Part shown: positions 38,575-49,767 of the stretch, one piece after another
Layout of the letters: each line of letters opens with the position of its first letter
Numbering within the stretch: the stretch's first letter is position 1
From: Paraburkholderia phytofirmans PsJN
GTDB lineage: Bacteria; Pseudomonadota; Gammaproteobacteria; Burkholderiales; Burkholderiaceae
DNA: 64,000 nucleotides
Assembly (NCBI RefSeq): GCF_000020125.1
Contig: NC_010681.1
Coordinates: 620,001-684,000 of the forward strand
Direction: 5' to 3'
The notes under the pieces: model-generated
Told to the model about the DNA's origin: nothing
The model's database searches: none
Seen by the model: the letters and a program-made list of their open reading frames with translations, nothing else
Made by a program: the position numbers and the translations under genes

Positions 38575-39660
38575 TCAAACCAATCGCAAGTAAATCAGTT
38601 CCCGCTTGATATACGCATAGAAAATCGGCGCCGCAATCACGCCGGGAAGACCGAATGCGGCTTCCATGATGAGCATGGCGATCAGCAATTCCCAAGCGCG
38701 CGCCTCGATCTGCCCGCCCACGATGCGCGCGTTCAGGAAGTACTCGAGCTTGTGAATCAGGATCAGGAACACGAGCGACATGACCGCCGCCGGAAAGCTC
38801 ACCGAGAGCGCCACCGCGACGATGATCGTGTTCGAGATCAGATTGCCGATCACCGGCAGCAAGCCGACGATGAAGGTGACCAGCACCAGCGTCTTCGACA
38901 ATGGCAGTGTGTCGTGGAAGATCGGCAGAATCACCAGCAGGAAGATGCCGGTGAAGACCGCGTTGATCGCCGAAATCTTCACCTGAGCGAACACGATGCG
39001 GCGGAACGCATCGGCGAAACGTGTCACGCGTGTGACGAACGCCGTGGATAGCGGCAGCCGCTGCATATGTTTCTGCGCGCCGACCGCGATGATCGCGCCG
39101 ATGATCATGCCGATCAAGATATGCGTGAACGCGCGCGCCGCCGTCTTGCCGCTTTGCTGCAGCATGTTGGCGTGCGTCTGCATCAGCTCCGCCGCTTTGG
39201 TCTTCATCTGTTCGGTATCGACCGGCAGATAGTTGGCGACGAACTGCGGAATCCGGCCGCGCGCCTGGTCGATCAGCTGCATGGCCTGGTCGAGCAGCTT
39301 CTGCACGCTCGGCACGTCGTTCTCGAAATGCTCGATGATACCGAGCGTGAGCCCAGTCAGCGCGCCCACGATCACCGTGGCCAGGATCACCACGGCGAGC
39401 CAGCGGGCCCGCTTGCTCGACATGTGACGCTCGATGCGCGGCGCGATCGTGTGCACCAGTTGGAACACCAGCAGCCCGGCGAGCAACGCGCCGAGCAGCC
39501 GAAGTTCGATCACTGCCCACATGCCGAACAGCGTCACGATATAACTGCCGATTTCGACCGCCGACAGCTTCGGCAGGCTCATGTCGCTCGTTAGCCTGAC
39601 CGGGCGTGGGCGTAGGTCCTGCACTTGCCCGTCGTCGCGCGCCTGATTCCGCTTGGCCAT
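38575..39660 (-). CDS. AI-2E family (PerM-like) permease
   Basis: 361-residue polytopic protein of the AI-2E transporter family (DUF20/PerM). Hydrophobic helices start at about 35-60 (IGSYIVTLFGMWAVIELRLLGALLAG). The conserved C-terminal half has LLPVIGNLISN, HKLEYFLNARIVGGQIEARAWE and GLPGVIAAPIFYAY. Members export AI-2-like molecules or exchange Na+/H+; the substrate is unknown. It starts 37 bases after uvrA, so it is probably in the same transcript. Confidence 0.85.
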   Translation of the reverse strand: MAKRNQARDDGQVQDLRPRPVRLTSDMSLPKLSAVEIGSYIVTLFGMWAVIELRLLGALLAGLLVFQLVHTIAPRIERHMSSKRARWLAVVILATVIVGALTGLTLGIIEHFENDVPSVQKLLDQAMQLIDQARGRIPQFVANYLPVDTEQMKTKAAELMQTHANMLQQSGKTAARAFTHILIGMIIGAIIAVGAQKHMQRLPLSTAFVTRVTRFADAFRRIVFAQVKISAINAVFTGIFLLVILPIFHDTLPLSKTLVLVTFIVGLLPVIGNLISNTIIVAVALSVSFPAAVMSLVFLILIHKLEYFLNARIVGGQIEARAWELLIAMLIMEAAFGLPGVIAAPIFYAYIKRELIYLRLV

Positions 39661-39697
39661 GGCTTATTCCGTCTCCAACCGAGTTGTGCCGCGTTAC

Positions 39698-42571
<2,874 letters not shown>

Positions 42572-42927
42572 GGATTTATTCCATGAACTGGCGGAAAGAG
42601 GAAGAGGCTAAACCTGCTACTATAACGACTTTTCAAGACCGCCGTTACGGCTTCCTGACAGCCTGAAGAGGCGTTGAGGCGTGCTGTAAGGCAAGCGGTC
42701 CAGCGCCGCGGGAAGAGGTCTAACTGGGGCCGTTTTCCGCAAGTACAAGGCAACTGCAAGACAACCGCGAGGCACCGCGAGGCGCCAGCGGGAATGCAGA
42801 AAGGCCGTCGGCTCGAGCGCCGCGCCGCTGCCCGCCCGCCGTCTTGCGGCAAGCCGCGCGGTCGTGGCCTCTCAGCCGCTGTGCCCGTCCGCGGTGTGCC
42901 GCCCAGCTCAATCAACGAACGCTCCCG
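42572..42927. other. Divergent intergenic region, uvrA / MFS
   Basis: 356 bases. It holds a short palindrome GCCGT-t-ACGGC near 42641-42651 and an AT-rich TATAACGACTTTTCAAG stretch near 42620-42637, probably part of the uvrA promoter. I looked for a CTGT-N8-ACAG LexA-type box and found none. Confidence 0.4.
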
Positions 42928-44115
42928 ATGTCCAATCCGTCCGCCATTTCCTCACGCATGAGCGCGCCTGAACTGCGCGCGACCGTGTCGCTTGCCGCCA
43001 TCTTCGCGCTGCGCATGCTCGGTCTCTTCATGATCATGCCGGTGTTCTCGATCTACGCGAAGACCATCCCCGGCGGCGACAACGTGCTGCTGGTGGGGAT
43101 CGCGCTCGGCGCGTACGGCGTGACGCAGTCCATGCTGTACATCTTCTACGGCTGGGTCTCCGACAAGGTTGGCCGCAAACCGGTCATTGCGACCGGTTTG
43201 CTGATTTTCGCGCTCGGCAGCTTCGTCGCGGCGGGCGCGCACGACATGACGTGGATTATCGTCGGGCGGGTGATTCAGGGCATGGGCGCGGTGTCGTCGG
43301 CGGTGATCGCGTTTATCGCCGACCTGACCTCCGAGGAACATCGCACCAAGGCCATGGCGATGGTGGGCGGCAGCATTGGCGTGTCGTTCGCGGTGGCGAT
43401 CGTCGGCGCGCCGATCGTGTTCCAGTGGGTCGGCATGAGCGGGCTGTTCACGCTCGTCGGCATCTTCTCGATTCTGGCGATCGGCGTGGTGCTGTGGATC
43501 GTGCCCGATGCGCCGAAGCCGGTGCACGTGCGCGCGCCGTTCGCCGAAGTGCTGCACAACGTCGAGCTGCTGCGTTTGAACTTCGGCGTGCTAGTGCTGC
43601 ACGCCACGCAAACTGCATTATTCCTCGTCGTGCCGCGCATTCTCGAAGCGGGCGGCTTGCCCGTTGCGTCTCACTGGAAAGTGTATTTGCCGGTCATGGG
43701 CCTTTCGTTCGTGATGATGGTGCCCGCGATCATTGCCGCCGAGAAGCGCGGAAAAATGAAAATCGTGCTGCTTTCTGCGATTGCTCTTATCCTGATCGGA
43801 CAGTTGTTATTGGGCGTCGCTCCGCATACGATTCTGAGTGTGGCGGCGATCCTTTTTGTGTACTTTTTGGGCTTCAATATTCTCGAGGCTTCGCAGCCTT
43901 CGCTGGTGTCGAAACTGGCGCCGGGAACCCGCAAGGGCGCGGCGGCCGGTGTGTACAACACCACGCAATCGATCGGTCTTGCGCTGGGTGGCGTGGTCGG
44001 CGGTTGGCTGCTGAAAGTGGATGGGCAGAGCGCAGTCTTCTTCACCTGTTCGGGGCTCGTCTTGTGCTGGCTTATAATCGCCGCAAAGATGAAACAGCCG
44101 CCGCGCAAAGCGTAA
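42928..44115 (+). CDS. MFS transporter, YajR-like
   Basis: 395 residues with 12 predicted helices. The start follows MSNPSAISSRMSAPELRATVSLA. The MFS motif A is GWVSDKVGRKPVI between helices 2 and 3. The N-terminal ALRMLGLFMIMPVFSIYA is characteristic of the YajR group, but the C-terminal ferredoxin-like YAM domain of YajR (454 residues) is absent. It is located between uvrA and ssb on the ssb strand; the substrate is unknown. Confidence 0.85.
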   Translation: MSNPSAISSRMSAPELRATVSLAAIFALRMLGLFMIMPVFSIYAKTIPGGDNVLLVGIALGAYGVTQSMLYIFYGWVSDKVGRKPVIATGLLIFALGSFVAAGAHDMTWIIVGRVIQGMGAVSSAVIAFIADLTSEEHRTKAMAMVGGSIGVSFAVAIVGAPIVFQWVGMSGLFTLVGIFSILAIGVVLWIVPDAPKPVHVRAPFAEVLHNVELLRLNFGVLVLHATQTALFLVVPRILEAGGLPVASHWKVYLPVMGLSFVMMVPAIIAAEKRGKMKIVLLSAIALILIGQLLLGVAPHTILSVAAILFVYFLGFNILEASQPSLVSKLAPGTRKGAAAGVYNTTQSIGLALGGVVGGWLLKVDGQSAVFFTCSGLVLCWLIIAAKMKQPPRKA

Positions 44116-44250
44116 ACCGGCGCATCCCGAACTTACCCAGAACTCACCCGGCGGCGGGCAGAGGCGCAGTTCCGGTCTCGGGCCTGCCGGCCCTGAAACG
44201 CGAACCGTGTATTGCCGCGCCGCCCGTAACGGAATCAACAGGAGAAACTC

Positions 44251-44790
44251 ATGGCATCCGTGAACAAGGTCATTCTCGTCGGCAATCTCGGAGCCGATCC
44301 GGAAGTCCGTTATCTTCCGAGCGGCGACGCAGTGGCGAACATCCGCCTTGCAACGACGGATCGGTACAAGGACAAGGCGTCCGGCGAAATGAAGGAAGCG
44401 ACCGAATGGCACCGCGTGTCGTTCTTCGGCCGCCTCGCGGAAATCGTCTCCGAATATCTGAAGAAGGGCTCGTCGGTGTACCTGGAAGGGCGCATCCGTA
44501 CCCGTAAGTGGCAGGCGCAAGACGGCACCGACCGTTACTCGACGGAAATCGTCGCGGAACAGATGCAAATGCTCGGTGGCCGCGGCGGTTCGATGGGCGG
44601 CGGTGGCGACGAAGGCGGTTATAGCCGTGGTGAGCCGTCGGAGCGCAGCGGCGGCGGCGGCGGTGGCGGCCGCGCGGTGTCGGGCGGCGGTGCGCGTGGC
44701 GGCAGCGGTGGTGGCGGTGGCGGCGCGAGCCGTCCGAGCGCGCCGGCTGGCGGCGGGTTTGATGAGATGGACGACGATATTCCGTTCTGA
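44251..44790 (+). CDS. ssb: Single-stranded DNA-binding protein
   Basis: 179-residue SSB. The OB fold covers residues 1-112 ([42 protein letters not shown]). A Gly/Ser/Arg-rich linker of about 55 residues follows, encoded by near-repetitive GGC triplets. The acidic partner-binding tip is DDDIPF. GGAGAAACTC precedes the ATG. Confidence 0.97.
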   Translation: MASVNKVILVGNLGADPEVRYLPSGDAVANIRLATTDRYKDKASGEMKEATEWHRVSFFGRLAEIVSEYLKKGSSVYLEGRIRTRKWQAQDGTDRYSTEIVAEQMQMLGGRGGSMGGGGDEGGYSRGEPSERSGGGGGGGRAVSGGGARGGSGGGGGGASRPSAPAGGGFDEMDDDIPF

Positions 44791-44818
44791 TTCATCCGCA
44801 CTCGCACCGAACTGATGC

Positions 44819-44851
44819 AAAAAACCCCGCTTAACCAGCGGGGTTTTTTTA
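44819..44851 (+). terminator. Rho-independent terminator of ssb
   Basis: ACCCCGC-ttaacca-GCGGGGT stem-loop followed by six more T, 28 bases after the ssb stop. Confidence 0.92.
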
Positions 44852-44950
44852 TTTGCGCCACGCTCAGTCAACACAGACGTAAACCCGTCGCTTCCGCCCC
44901 TGACCACCCGTCAGGGATAAACCTGGTCACAAGCACCGGCATGCCTTAGC

Positions 44951-44964
44951 GGCGTATTTACGCC
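44951..44964. promoter_or_regulatory. Inverted repeat upstream of the dicarboxylate operon promoter
   Basis: GGCGTA-tt-TACGCC, a perfect 14-base inverted repeat 29 bases before the -35 element. It could bind an activator; no direct evidence. Confidence 0.35.
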
Positions 44965-44993
44965 GGTTGTGCGCCGTTTGCTCGGATACTGCC

Positions 44994-45022
44994 TTGACAT
45001 TCAACCCTCCAAAGACAATACT
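44994..45022 (+). promoter_or_regulatory. Candidate sigma-70 promoter of the maoC-citE operon
   Basis: TTGACA (44994-44999), 17 spacer bases, AATACT (45017-45022). The -35 is perfect and the -10 matches four of six. The predicted start near 45029 touches the downstream palindrome. Confidence 0.6.
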
Positions 45023-45030
45023 CGAATCAC

Positions 45031-45048
45031 ACTTTGTACGGACAAAGT
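45031..45048 (+). promoter_or_regulatory. GntR/HutC-type operator palindrome
   Basis: ACTTTGT-acgg-ACAAAGT, a perfect inverted repeat with seven-base arms, eight bases after the -10 element and 39 before the maoC ATG. Its core TTGTACGGACAA resembles the TTGTATAGACAA-like sites of HutC-family (UTRA) repressors. A UTRA-domain GntR gene lies in the same operon, so autoregulation is the natural inference. Confidence 0.6.
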
Positions 45049-45086
45049 AACAAAGACAAGCAAACTGGTCGAAACAGGAGACAGGC

Positions 45087-45587
45087 ATGGAGTCCGACGT
45101 CGCAGTCAAAAATCGCATTCGCGCCAGCTACGGCCGCTACCTCGAAGATTTTCAGGTGGGCGATATCTACGAGCACCGGCCCGGGCGCACGATTACCGAA
45201 GCCGACAACATCCACTTCTCGCTGCTGACGATGAATTTCCATCCAATGCATTGCGATGCCGCCTACGCTGCCAAAAGCGAGTTCGGCCGCCTGCTCGTCA
45301 ATAGCGGTCTGACGGTTGCCGTGGTGCTGGGTCTGTCGGTGAACGACGTCAGCGGCAAGGCGATCGCCAACCTGGGCTGGAAAGAGATTCGTCTGACCGG
45401 CCCGGTATTTTGCGGCGACACGATCTACGCGGAATCCGAAGTGCTCGAAAAGCGCGAATCGAAGTCGCGTCCGGGGCAGGGGATCGTCACCGTGCAAACA
45501 CGCGCTTTCAAGCAGGACGGCACGCCGATCATGGACTTCGTACGTAGCGCGCTGGTGCCGGCACGCGGGCACGGCGTCGGCGATTGA
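45087..45587 (+). CDS. MaoC-family enoyl-CoA hydratase (mesaconyl/itaconyl-CoA hydratase-like)
   Basis: 166-residue single hot-dog domain of the MaoC family. DFQVGDIYEHRPGRTITEAD, then the active-site loop TMNFHPMH at 48-55, FGRLLVNSGLT and KSRPGQGIVTVQTRA. The usual catalytic Asp-x5-His appears as Asn50...His55. The extended similarity to mesaconyl-CoA-type hydratases, together with the CaiB and CitE genes in the operon, suggests a branched C4/C5 dicarboxyl-CoA substrate. First gene of the operon, with AGGAGACAGGC before the ATG. Confidence 0.82.
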   Translation: MESDVAVKNRIRASYGRYLEDFQVGDIYEHRPGRTITEADNIHFSLLTMNFHPMHCDAAYAAKSEFGRLLVNSGLTVAVVLGLSVNDVSGKAIANLGWKEIRLTGPVFCGDTIYAESEVLEKRESKSRPGQGIVTVQTRAFKQDGTPIMDFVRSALVPARGHGVGD

Positions 45588-45789
45588 GCGACGCGTTGCC
45601 CGGCGAGAACCGCCGCATGTTCGGGGCGAACGCCCGTACAGCCTGAGCACGACAAGCAACACAAACAGCGCCCAGCTGCCACCAAGAGCAGCCTGCGCGC
45701 AGATTCCGGCGGCGTCCCAATCAGGCGTCGCGATGCGGCGAGCGCATAGGCAAATGTTGCGCAGCCGCATGCACACCAAGGAGACAAAG

Positions 45790-47175
45790 GTGGCTATCGG
45801 TATCGTCAACTCGGGCGCGCGACTCGATCGCCTGCCCATCGCGTCATTTCACTGGAAAATTCTCGGACTCATCAGCGCGGGCGCCTTTCTCGACGCCTTC
45901 GACATCTATCTCGCGGCCGGCGCGCTCGGCGCGATGGTGAAAGCGGGCTTCTCGGATCTGAAACTGAACGCGCTTTTCATCTCGGTGACCTTTCTCGGCA
46001 TGCTGATCGGCGCGGGCTTTGCCGGTTATCTCGGCGACCGCTTCGGCCGCCGTTCGTCGTATCAGACGAACCTGCTGATCTTTGGCGTTGCGTCGATTGC
46101 CGCGTGTTTCGTGCCGAACATGATGTGGCTGATCGTATTGCGGCTGATCATGGGCGTCGGCCTCGGCGCCGAACTGGTGGTCGCTGCCGGCACCTTGTGC
46201 GAATTCATCCCGCCCGCCTCTCGCGGACGCTGGACCGCGTTGCTCGCGCTCATCATCAATTCGGGCTTGCTGGTGTCGACGGCGGTGGGCTACGTCGTGA
46301 TTCCGCTTCTGGGCTGGCGCTATATGTTCGCGATCGCCGGCGTCGGCGCGATCATCGTGTGGGTGCTGCGGCACCGTATGCCGGAGTCGCCGCGCTGGCT
46401 CGAATCGGTCGGACGAAGCGAAGAAGCCGAGGCCACCGTCTCCGCCATCGAAAGCGAGGTGCAGCGTCAGAAAGGCCCGTTGCCGCCAGTCGAGCGCACC
46501 GAAAGTCTCGAAGTACCGAAAGCGCCGTTCTCCGCGTTGTTCTCGCACGCCATGCTCGGCCGCACGCTGGTCGCGATTCTCACCGCGGTCGCCGTGAATA
46601 TTTCGGTGTACGGCTTTGTCGCCTGGCTGCCGACCTTCTTCGTCAAGGAAGGCCTGACCATCGTGCAATCGCTCGGCTTCACGACGCTGATGGCGTTCGG
46701 CGCGCCGGGCGGCGCACTGGTCGGCTTCTTCTGCGCGGACCGCATCGGCCGGGCACGTGGTCTTGTGATCTTCGCGATCGCCACGATCGTGGTCGGCTTC
46801 ATCTATCCGAACATGCATGCGGGCTGGGCAATCAGCAGCGTCGGCTTCGTGTTGATCACCTGCATCTACACCGTCACGACGTTGGGCTTGTTCGCCTACA
46901 TCCCCGAACTCTTTCCGACTGAGCTGCGCTTGCGCGGCACCGGCACGGCCGGCGTATGTGGCCGCGCTGCCTCCATGAGCACGCCGTATCTGGCGGTGCT
47001 GCTCTACAGCTCGTTCGGCGTGTCCGGCGTGCTGGCCATGGTGAGCAGCGTCCTCGCGTTGCTGGTGTTCGGGATTCTGCTGCTGCGTGTGGAAACCAAC
47101 CAGCATGCGCTTGAACGGATCTCGCCGAGCCTCGACACCGACTCTGATTCGCTACCCGCTACCCAGCAAGGTTAA
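45790..47175 (+). CDS. MFS transporter (AAHS/metabolite:H+ symporter-like)
   Basis: 461 residues, 12 helices. LGLISAGAFLDAFDIYLAAGALGAM begins helix 1 with an acidic DxxD-like pattern of organic-acid symporters. Motif A is GYLGDRFGRRSSY, and PESPRWL marks the central loop. IPELFPTELRLRGTGTAG follows in the C-terminal half. I chose GTG at 45790 because AAGGAG lies six bases before it; earlier ATGs lack one. It is probably the uptake system for the acid degraded by this operon. Confidence 0.85.
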   Translation: MAIGIVNSGARLDRLPIASFHWKILGLISAGAFLDAFDIYLAAGALGAMVKAGFSDLKLNALFISVTFLGMLIGAGFAGYLGDRFGRRSSYQTNLLIFGVASIAACFVPNMMWLIVLRLIMGVGLGAELVVAAGTLCEFIPPASRGRWTALLALIINSGLLVSTAVGYVVIPLLGWRYMFAIAGVGAIIVWVLRHRMPESPRWLESVGRSEEAEATVSAIESEVQRQKGPLPPVERTESLEVPKAPFSALFSHAMLGRTLVAILTAVAVNISVYGFVAWLPTFFVKEGLTIVQSLGFTTLMAFGAPGGALVGFFCADRIGRARGLVIFAIATIVVGFIYPNMHAGWAISSVGFVLITCIYTVTTLGLFAYIPELFPTELRLRGTGTAGVCGRAASMSTPYLAVLLYSSFGVSGVLAMVSSVLALLVFGILLLRVETNQHALERISPSLDTDSDSLPATQQG

Positions 47176-47180
47176 AGCCC

Positions 47181-48593
47181 ATGACTTCACTCGATACCTC
47201 CGGCACCCTGTCCGACCAGTACGCACGCTTCGGCCTGGGCCTGCAATTGAGCGACGTACCGCGCGCGGTGCAGACGCGCGCGAAGCATCTGATTCTCGAC
47301 GCTGTCGGCATTGCATTCGCGTCGCGTGGTTACCCCTATGCGGATGTCTCGCTCGCTGCCTTCGCCGAGCTTGGCAGCGGCGCTTCACCGGTAATCGGCT
47401 ACGGCCGGCGGCTCGCCTTGCGCGATTCGGCGACGATGAACGGCGTGCTGATTCACGGTCTCGACTTCGACGACACGCATTCACGTGGCGTCATTCACTC
47501 GACCACCAGCGCATTGCCTTGCGTGCTCGCGCTCGCCGACCGCGACGGTCTGAGCGGCGCGGACTTGCTGGCCGCGTACATCGTTGCCATGGAAGTGTCG
47601 ACGCGCGTCGCATCGGCGGCGAAGGGCGGGTTTCACGACGCCGGATTTCATCCGACGGGTCTAGTCGGCGCGTTCGGCTGCGCGGTCGCGGCATCGCGTC
47701 TGCTGCAACTCGACGAGGCACGCGTGGCGCACGCACAAGGCATCGTTCTGTCGATGGCGGCCGGCAGCCTCGAATTCCTCGAAGACGGCGCGTGGACCAA
47801 GCGCGCTCATCCGGGTTTCGCGGCTGCCTCGGCGATCACCGCCGCGACGCTCGCGAAGCACGGTTTCACCGGCCCGCGTTTGGCCTACGAAGGACGCTTC
47901 GGTCTCTACGCCAGCCACCTCGGCAAGCCGCTCGACACAGCAGGCCGTGAACTCGCCACCGAAGGCCTCGGCAGCACGTGGCAAATCGACGAAGTCGCGA
48001 TCAAACCGCTACCGGCATGCCACTTCACGCATGCAGTCGCCGACGCGGCGATCGCACTCAATCGCGAACATCGCTTCTCGGCGAATTCGTTCGACTCGAT
48101 CAAACGCGTGGTCGCCAAAGTACCGCGCGGCACGGTCGAAATCGTGTGCGAACCGGTCGACGCAAAGCGCAAACCGGTCACGGCCTACGACGCGCAATTC
48201 AGCGTGCCGTACATCGTCGCGACGGCATTGCTCAAAGGCCGCTTCACGCTCGACGAACTCGAACCCGCCGCGCTCGCCGATCCCGCAGTGCTGGCGCTCG
48301 CCGCAAAAGTCGATTACGAAATCGACCCTGACACGACCTTCCCGCGTCACTACACCGGCGAAGTCGTGGTGGAACGCAGCGACGGTTCGCGCGTCGCGCA
48401 TCGCGAGGCGATCAATCGCGGCTGCGCGGACCGGCCCGTGAGCAACGACGACATCGTCGCCAAGTTCTACGCGAACGCGCAGCGCAGCGTCTCGCGCAGC
48501 GCCGCCGAACAGATCGCCCAAGCCGTATTGCAACTCGACGAGCAGCCGGCCCGCTCGCTCGCCGACACGCTTGCCGGACACACCGCATCCTAA
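47181..48593 (+). CDS. MmgE/PrpD family protein
   Basis: 470 residues of the MmgE/PrpD fold, the family of 2-methylcitrate dehydratase and cis-aconitate decarboxylase. The helical N-terminal domain includes ARFGLGLQLSDVPRAVQTRAKHLILDAVGIAFAS, HGLDFDDTHSRGVIHST and ATGFHPTGLVGAFG-like GFHDAGFHPTGLVGAFG. The C-terminal lid begins near KPLPACHFTHAVADAA. It starts five bases after the MFS stop. In the Pseudomonas itaconate cluster a PrpD-like gene is also present with no proven step. Confidence 0.85.
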   Translation: MTSLDTSGTLSDQYARFGLGLQLSDVPRAVQTRAKHLILDAVGIAFASRGYPYADVSLAAFAELGSGASPVIGYGRRLALRDSATMNGVLIHGLDFDDTHSRGVIHSTTSALPCVLALADRDGLSGADLLAAYIVAMEVSTRVASAAKGGFHDAGFHPTGLVGAFGCAVAASRLLQLDEARVAHAQGIVLSMAAGSLEFLEDGAWTKRAHPGFAAASAITAATLAKHGFTGPRLAYEGRFGLYASHLGKPLDTAGRELATEGLGSTWQIDEVAIKPLPACHFTHAVADAAIALNREHRFSANSFDSIKRVVAKVPRGTVEIVCEPVDAKRKPVTAYDAQFSVPYIVATALLKGRFTLDELEPAALADPAVLALAAKVDYEIDPDTTFPRHYTGEVVVERSDGSRVAHREAINRGCADRPVSNDDIVAKFYANAQRSVSRSAAEQIAQAVLQLDEQPARSLADTLAGHTAS

Positions 48594-48603
48594 GGACGTC
48601 ATC

Positions 48604-49767
48604 ATGACTGCAACAGAACTCGACACGCTGGAAAACGATCAACTGATTCTCGATATGCTGGACCGCTTTCTCGAAACCGAGGTGCGTCCCTACGTTCACA
48701 AGTTCGATCACGACGATATCTACCCGGCGGAGATCGTCGAGAAGATGAAGGAGATGGGGCTGTTCGGCTGCATCATCGATCCCGAGTATGGCGGGCTGGG
48801 TCTGTCGACGCGGACCTACGCGCAGATCATCGCGCGTATCTCGCGGGTGTGGATGTCGGTGAGCGGCATCATCAACTCGCATCTGATTCTCGCAATGCTG
48901 GTGCAACGCAACGGCACGCCCGAACAGAAGAGTAAATATCTGCCGAAGTTCGCCACCGGCGAATGGCGCGGCGGCATCGGCCTCACCGAGCCGGATTGCG
49001 GCACCGATCTGCAGGCGATCCGCACGACGGCCAAACGTGTCGGCGACGAATACATCGTAAACGGCAACAAGACGTGGATCACCAACAGCAAGCACGGCAA
49101 CACGCTGGCGCTGCTGGTGAAGACGGATACGACGGCGCAGCCGCGTCATCTTGGGATGAGTTTGTTGCTGGTGCAGAAAGGGCCCGGCTTCGAGGTCAGC
49201 CGGCAACTCGAAAAGCTCGGCTATAAAGGCATCGATACGTGCGAGTTGTCGTTCCACGATTATCACGTGTCCACCGATGCCTTGATTGGCGGCGTGGAAG
49301 GAAGGGGCCTGCAACAGATACTCGGCGGCCTCGAACTCGGCCGTATCAATGTCGCGGCGCGCGGCGTCGGTGTCGCGCAAGCCGCGCTCGATGAATCGGT
49401 GAGCTATTCGCAGCAGCGCAAAACCTTCGGCAAGCCGATCTGCGAACACCAGGCAATTCAGTTGAAGCTCGGCGAAATGGCGACGCGTGTCGAAGCAGGA
49501 CGTCTGCTCGTGGACGCCGCCGCGAAGAAGTACGACCGCGGCGAGCGCTGCGACATGGAAGCGGGCATGGCGAAATACTTCGCCACCGAGGCCGCGCTGG
49601 AAAACAGCGTCGAGGCCATGCGCATTCACGGCGCGTATGGTTATTCGAAGGAGTACAACGTCGAGCGCCTGTATCGCGACGCGCCGCTTCTTACGATCGG
49701 TGAAGGCACCAACGAGATGCAACGCATCATCATCGCCAAGCAGTTGATCGAACGGAGCCCGATATGA
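48604..49767 (+). CDS. Acyl-CoA dehydrogenase
   Basis: 387-residue FAD-dependent acyl-CoA dehydrogenase. The N-terminal helical part is LETEVRPYVHKFDHDDIYPAEIVEKMKEMGLFG. The FAD-binding GIGLTEPDCGTD and TWITNSKHGN follow. The C-terminal catalytic-base region is LLTIGEGTNEMQR with Glu in the usual position. AAGGACGTC precedes the ATG. Substrate is unknown; a methylsuccinyl-CoA-like or other branched acyl-CoA would fit the operon. The gene overlaps the CoA-transferase start by four bases. Confidence 0.9.
   Translation: MTATELDTLENDQLILDMLDRFLETEVRPYVHKFDHDDIYPAEIVEKMKEMGLFGCIIDPEYGGLGLSTRTYAQIIARISRVWMSVSGIINSHLILAMLVQRNGTPEQKSKYLPKFATGEWRGGIGLTEPDCGTDLQAIRTTAKRVGDEYIVNGNKTWITNSKHGNTLALLVKTDTTAQPRHLGMSLLLVQKGPGFEVSRQLEKLGYKGIDTCELSFHDYHVSTDALIGGVEGRGLQQILGGLELGRINVAARGVGVAQAALDESVSYSQQRKTFGKPICEHQAIQLKLGEMATRVEAGRLLVDAAAKKYDRGERCDMEAGMAKYFATEAALENSVEAMRIHGAYGYSKEYNVERLYRDAPLLTIGEGTNEMQRIIIAKQLIERSPI

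Noticed and set aside
42572..42927. LexA (SOS) box for uvrA
   Set aside because: No CTGT-N8-ACAG match in the divergent region; the GCCGT-t-ACGGC palindrome is not LexA-like. None was seen before ssb (44116-44250) either.
45588..45789. Small membrane-protein-like frame on the minus strand between the maoC and MFS genes
   Set aside because: The hydrophobic stretch is short, no ribosome site or start fits, and the neighbouring sequence is out-of-frame shadow of maoC.
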